DNA of 64,000 bases, taken from positions 186,001-250,000 of the forward strand of contig CANXME010002549.1 in the NCBI GenBank assembly GCA_948144175.1, read 5' to 3'. This DNA is from Closterium sp. NIES-65 (Eukaryota > Streptophyta > Zygnematophyceae > Desmidiales > Closteriaceae). Of this stretch, positions 60,811 through 64,000 are shown piece by piece; position 1 is the first letter of the stretch, and the number at the start of each line of letters is the position of its first letter. Position numbers and translations under genes: made by a program. The notes below the pieces were generated by a model, which made no database searches, was not told the DNA's origin, and saw nothing but the letters and a program-made list of their open reading frames with translations.

Positions 60811-63800
60811 TCAAGAGGAGAGCAAGTGAGGCAAGACAGGCACAAGACCCAGCTGAGTGCAGAGGCGCTGATGGTCACAAGGCGCGAGTGCCTTGGTGAA
60901 CACATCAGCAGTGTTGGCCTCAGGGGCCACGTACGCAAGCCGCAACTGTCCGCGCTGCTGCAGCTCACGAGCAAGGAAGTAGCGAAGAGCAATGTGCTTC
61001 GTTCTGTGCTCCAGACGCTGCTCTCGACACAAGGCCAGCATGGCCTTGTTGTCTACGTACAGCACTGGAGGAGAACGAGGCGGCTCTCCAAGGTCAGTCA
61101 GCAGGTAGGTGAGCCAGCGAAGCTCCTGTGCAGCCATGGCCCCAGCATAGATCTCAGCCTCACAACTGGAGCTGAGAACCGAAGACGAGCGAGTAGCCCG
61201 CCAAGAGACAGAGCCGGAACCAAGACTGAAGGTGTAACCCTGTGACGACCGCTGCGTAGCCTGGTCGTCAGCCCAAGAAGCGTCCGCGTGCCCTGTAAGG
61301 ACCACTGGACTGCGCCCTCCAAGCACTAGCCCCATGCCCGACGTACTGCACAGGTAGCGCAACACCCTCTTCGCTGTAGCCATGTGCTCTGGTCGGTGTC
61401 TCCCAGGAGCAACATAGCGTGCAAGAATGCTCAGAGGGTATGCAAGGTCAGGTCGTGTGCAGGTCATGAGGTACATGAGGCAGCCAACAAGCTCTGGGTA
61501 CGGGCCACTCGACTCTACGGACTCATCCGAAGGCAGAGCTGAGAGCGAGTGGCGAGTAGACAGAGGAGTGGCCTGAGGCGAGGAGTACGTGAAGCCGAAG
61601 CGCTGAAGGACCTGCTGCACCATGTGTGACTGAGTCAAGGTAATGGTGCGGCGTGCTCTGTCCCGAGTGATCTGCAAGCCAAGGTAGCTGCGCAGTTCAC
61701 CCAGGTCTGTGCACGTGTGTCTCTTCAGCAGCTCGGACTTCACGTAGGCGAGTCCAGCAGTATCCGCTGTGGCAAAGACCAAGTCGTCGACGTACACGAG
61801 GATGTAGAACGGCGGCAGAGAAGTGTCGGTGCGCAGAAACAGCGACGGGTCAGCAGTAGAAGGAGCAAACCCAAGAGCCGCAAGCGTAGTCCTCAGTGTG
61901 TCGTGCCACTCACGCGGTGCCTGGCGGAGACCGTAGACTGGCCGTCGGAGGCTCCACTGGGTGCCAGGAGGGAAAGTCCCAGTGAAGCCAGGTGGACGGC
62001 GCAGCCAGATCTCCTCGTGCAGGCTACCCTGTAGGAACGCAGTGCTGAAGTCGAGAGAGTGAAGCTCGTAGTCGCGCTGAGCGGCTATGTGCAGCAGCAC
62101 CCGAAGAGTGGTCATCTTCGGGGTGGGAGAGAAGGTCTGAAAGTAGTCAACTCCCTGCCGCTGACTGAAGCCACGAGCAACGTACCGCGCCTTGAAGACA
62201 GGTGGAGAGCCCGGCGGCCGCTTCACCCTGAAGATCTACATGCCACTGACAATGTTCGCCCCAGGAGGGGGAACTGCGTCAACGTAGGTGCCTGTGGACT
62301 TCCAGGAAGCCATCTCTGCATCCATAGCTGCCTGCCACTGAGACGAGTAGGGACCCTCTACGGCCTCCGCGTAAGAGCGCGGAGTTGGGATGTCTAGTGC
62401 ATCCGGGTCTCCCTCAGGAGCAAGCAGTACAGAAGCAAGATGAGGTGAAGCAGCAGCCAGACATTGTAACTCCTCCTGCCTGTCCTCTAGGACGTCCGTG
62501 CCAAGAGCACACTCACCCCCGACGGACGGAGGACAGACAGACGCAGACTCAGCAACAAGACTAGCAGCGTAGTCTAGACGACAGCGAGCAGCAAAGTCGA
62601 CGAGCTCAGTGACAAGAGCAGACGCAGCAGTGGACTCAAACGAGGGGTCAGTGACGACAGTAGCAAGCAGACGCGTGACAGTAGGACTGGCAGCACGAAG
62701 AGAGTCCGACTCCGGGTCGGCAAGGGCAGGAAGAGAGGACTCAGGAGGAGAAGGCAAAGGGGCACGCAGAGGAGCAGTGGACGGACGCAGAGACATCCGG
62801 TGCGTGCCAGGGACAGGAGGAGGACGCTGACGCGAACCGCGACCACTAGTGCGAGCAGCACGAACAGGCGACGCAGGACGAGACGCAGGCTCACGACGCT
62901 CAGCAAGACCTCCAGTAGGACCAGAGTAAGGAGAGGGAGCAGGCAGTGGAGAGGAAGGCTCCAACAGTGACTGTGACTGGACAGGCTGTGAACACTCTAC
63001 CGGAGGAGAAAGACGAGGAACTTGCTGAAGGAGCGGAACGAAGTACGGTCGAGGCCGCGCGGCAGCTCCAGACTCAGCAGGGACAGCACCAGCACCCTCA
63101 GCGACAGCACCAGCGCCACCAACAACTCAAGCGGCAGGACCTCCAGCAGTACCAGTAGCAGAACCACCGCCGAGACAGACAGCAGGAGTCTCAGCACCAA
63201 CACCCTCAGGAGCTGCTGCTCCAGGAGTACGCGCAGACCCAGCAGCTCCGGGACCGGCAGCACCAGCAGCCTCGACGGTCGAAGAAGCTCCAGCTCCAGC
63301 AGCACGCCTCCAGCGGCGAGCAAACCACTCGCGCAGTTCCTGTGGAGAGAGGGGCTCCCGGCGAGACACAGCAGCAGGAGAAACCCCAGGCTCAACAGCT
63401 CCAGACGCAGCACCCCCAGGCTCAGCAGCTCCAGACTCAGCACCCCCAGGCTCAGCAGCTCCCGACCCAGCATCCCCAGACCTAGCACCCCCTAGCTCAG
63501 CAGCTCCAGGCACCGTACCCCCCGGCTCAGCACCCCCAGGCTCCGCACCCTCCGCAGTAGCACTCCCAAGCCCAGCACCCCCAGTAGCAGCACCTCCAGG
63601 CGCGGCACCCTCGCGCACAGCACCCCCAGAGTCAGCACCCCCAGGCTCAGCACCCGCAGCAGCACCAGAGTCACCAGTAACCTCGACCGGGTCAACTGCG
63701 TCTACCTGGGACACACCTGAGGGGGCAGGAACCTGAGGGGGGAGGGGGTCTACCGGGGGGGGAACTGGCACAAGGAAGTCCGGCGGAGGGGGGAGGGAAG

Positions 63801-64000
63801 GAGTGCGGTAGGGGAAGAGGCGGTAGAAGGGGACTGACTCGTCGAACGTGACGTCCTGGGAGGACAGAACACGACGAGAGGAGGGGTGGTAAAACTGCCA
63901 CCCGGGAGCGTCTGTGGGGAAGCCAAGGAAGACACAGGGAGCAGCACGAGGGGACAGCTTGTCCGCAGACAAGTCGCGGACAAACGCCCGAGATCCCCAG
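60811..64000 (-). pseudogene. copia-4 pol (integrase C-terminus, linker, RT, RNase H), broken
   Basis: From right to left: the integrase C-terminal part (RVWGSRAFVRD-type region ending SADKLSP..FLGFP), GGAEP-type linker (63380-63660), RT with YVDDLVFA, and RNase H to the stop at 60811. TGA at 63127 (linker) and TAG at 62236 (TGG in relatives, just before the RT core) interrupt the frame. Integrase core, protease and gag lie beyond the window. Confidence 0.9.

Larger units (their letters stand above)
60474..64000 (-). mobile_element. copia-4: Ty1/copia element, right part outside window
   Basis: The left LTR is about 60474-60599 (126-128 bp), followed by a polypurine-like tract and a gag-pol reading leftward. 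Same family as copia-1 to copia-3, closest to copia-3. The target duplication cannot be checked because the other end is missing. Confidence 0.9.

Overview
This is a eukaryotic nuclear window, 64 kb long, rich in retrotransposons and carrying a few spliced genes. The gene set is an archaeal-type phosphoglycerate mutase, a mitochondrial pyruvate carrier subunit, a Ure2/nu-like glutathione S-transferase and an F-box/LRR protein. With it come Ty1/copia elements primed by initiator tRNA-Met and a chromodomain Ty3/gypsy element. Together these fit a green-lineage genome, most likely a streptophyte (charophyte) alga. A Zygnematophyceae alga such as Closterium is my guess from general resemblance, not something the sequence proves.

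Layout. 1-9538: a decayed chromodomain gypsy element interrupted by a copia element (copia-1, 1124-8576, minus, 131-bp LTRs, CCCAT duplication). 10573-12846: a five-exon GST gene (minus). 13518-16277: an F-box/LRR open frame (minus). 16.3-19.2 kb: non-coding, with telomere-heptamer inverted repeats. 19458-23955: a giant exon of a type II membrane glycosyltransferase-like protein (minus). 24-29.8 kb: no recognised gene, a 2.2-kb CACTCA-type satellite and a GGCGCC repeat. 29800-37209: an apparently intact young copia element (copia-2, minus). 38154-42989: a five-exon phosphoglycerate mutase gene (plus). 43.3-47.7 kb: a DIRS-like tyrosine-recombinase retrotransposon, broken (plus). 48252-49715: a four-exon MPC1 gene (minus). 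52688-60473: the left end of a plus-strand copia element containing a complete copia insertion (copia-3, 52963-60195, minus), with a further copia element (copia-4) starting near 60474 and running off the window.

The host genes are ordinary housekeeping functions (glycolysis, pyruvate import, glutathione chemistry, probably SCF ubiquitination, secretory-pathway glycosylation) and are not visibly co-regulated. What unites them is intron architecture. In four genes (GST, glycosyltransferase-like, phosphoglycerate mutase, MPC1) the introns contain degenerate tandem copies of the neighbouring exon/intron junction. Copies of an exon's 3' end plus donor lie downstream of the true donor. Copies of an exon's 5' start plus acceptor lie upstream of the true acceptor. 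One such copy in the phosphoglycerate mutase gene keeps a good acceptor and would add 46 codons in frame.

The copia elements form one family with unusually short LTRs (about 126-132 bp), GC-rich tandem-repeat leaders between the primer binding site and gag, a glycine-run Gag tail, and a repetitive integrase-RT linker. Two of the three copies that span the gag/pol boundary have a TAG codon at the same place, immediately before the zinc-finger-like segment. All positions come from reading the sequence by eye; exon borders were checked for reading phase.
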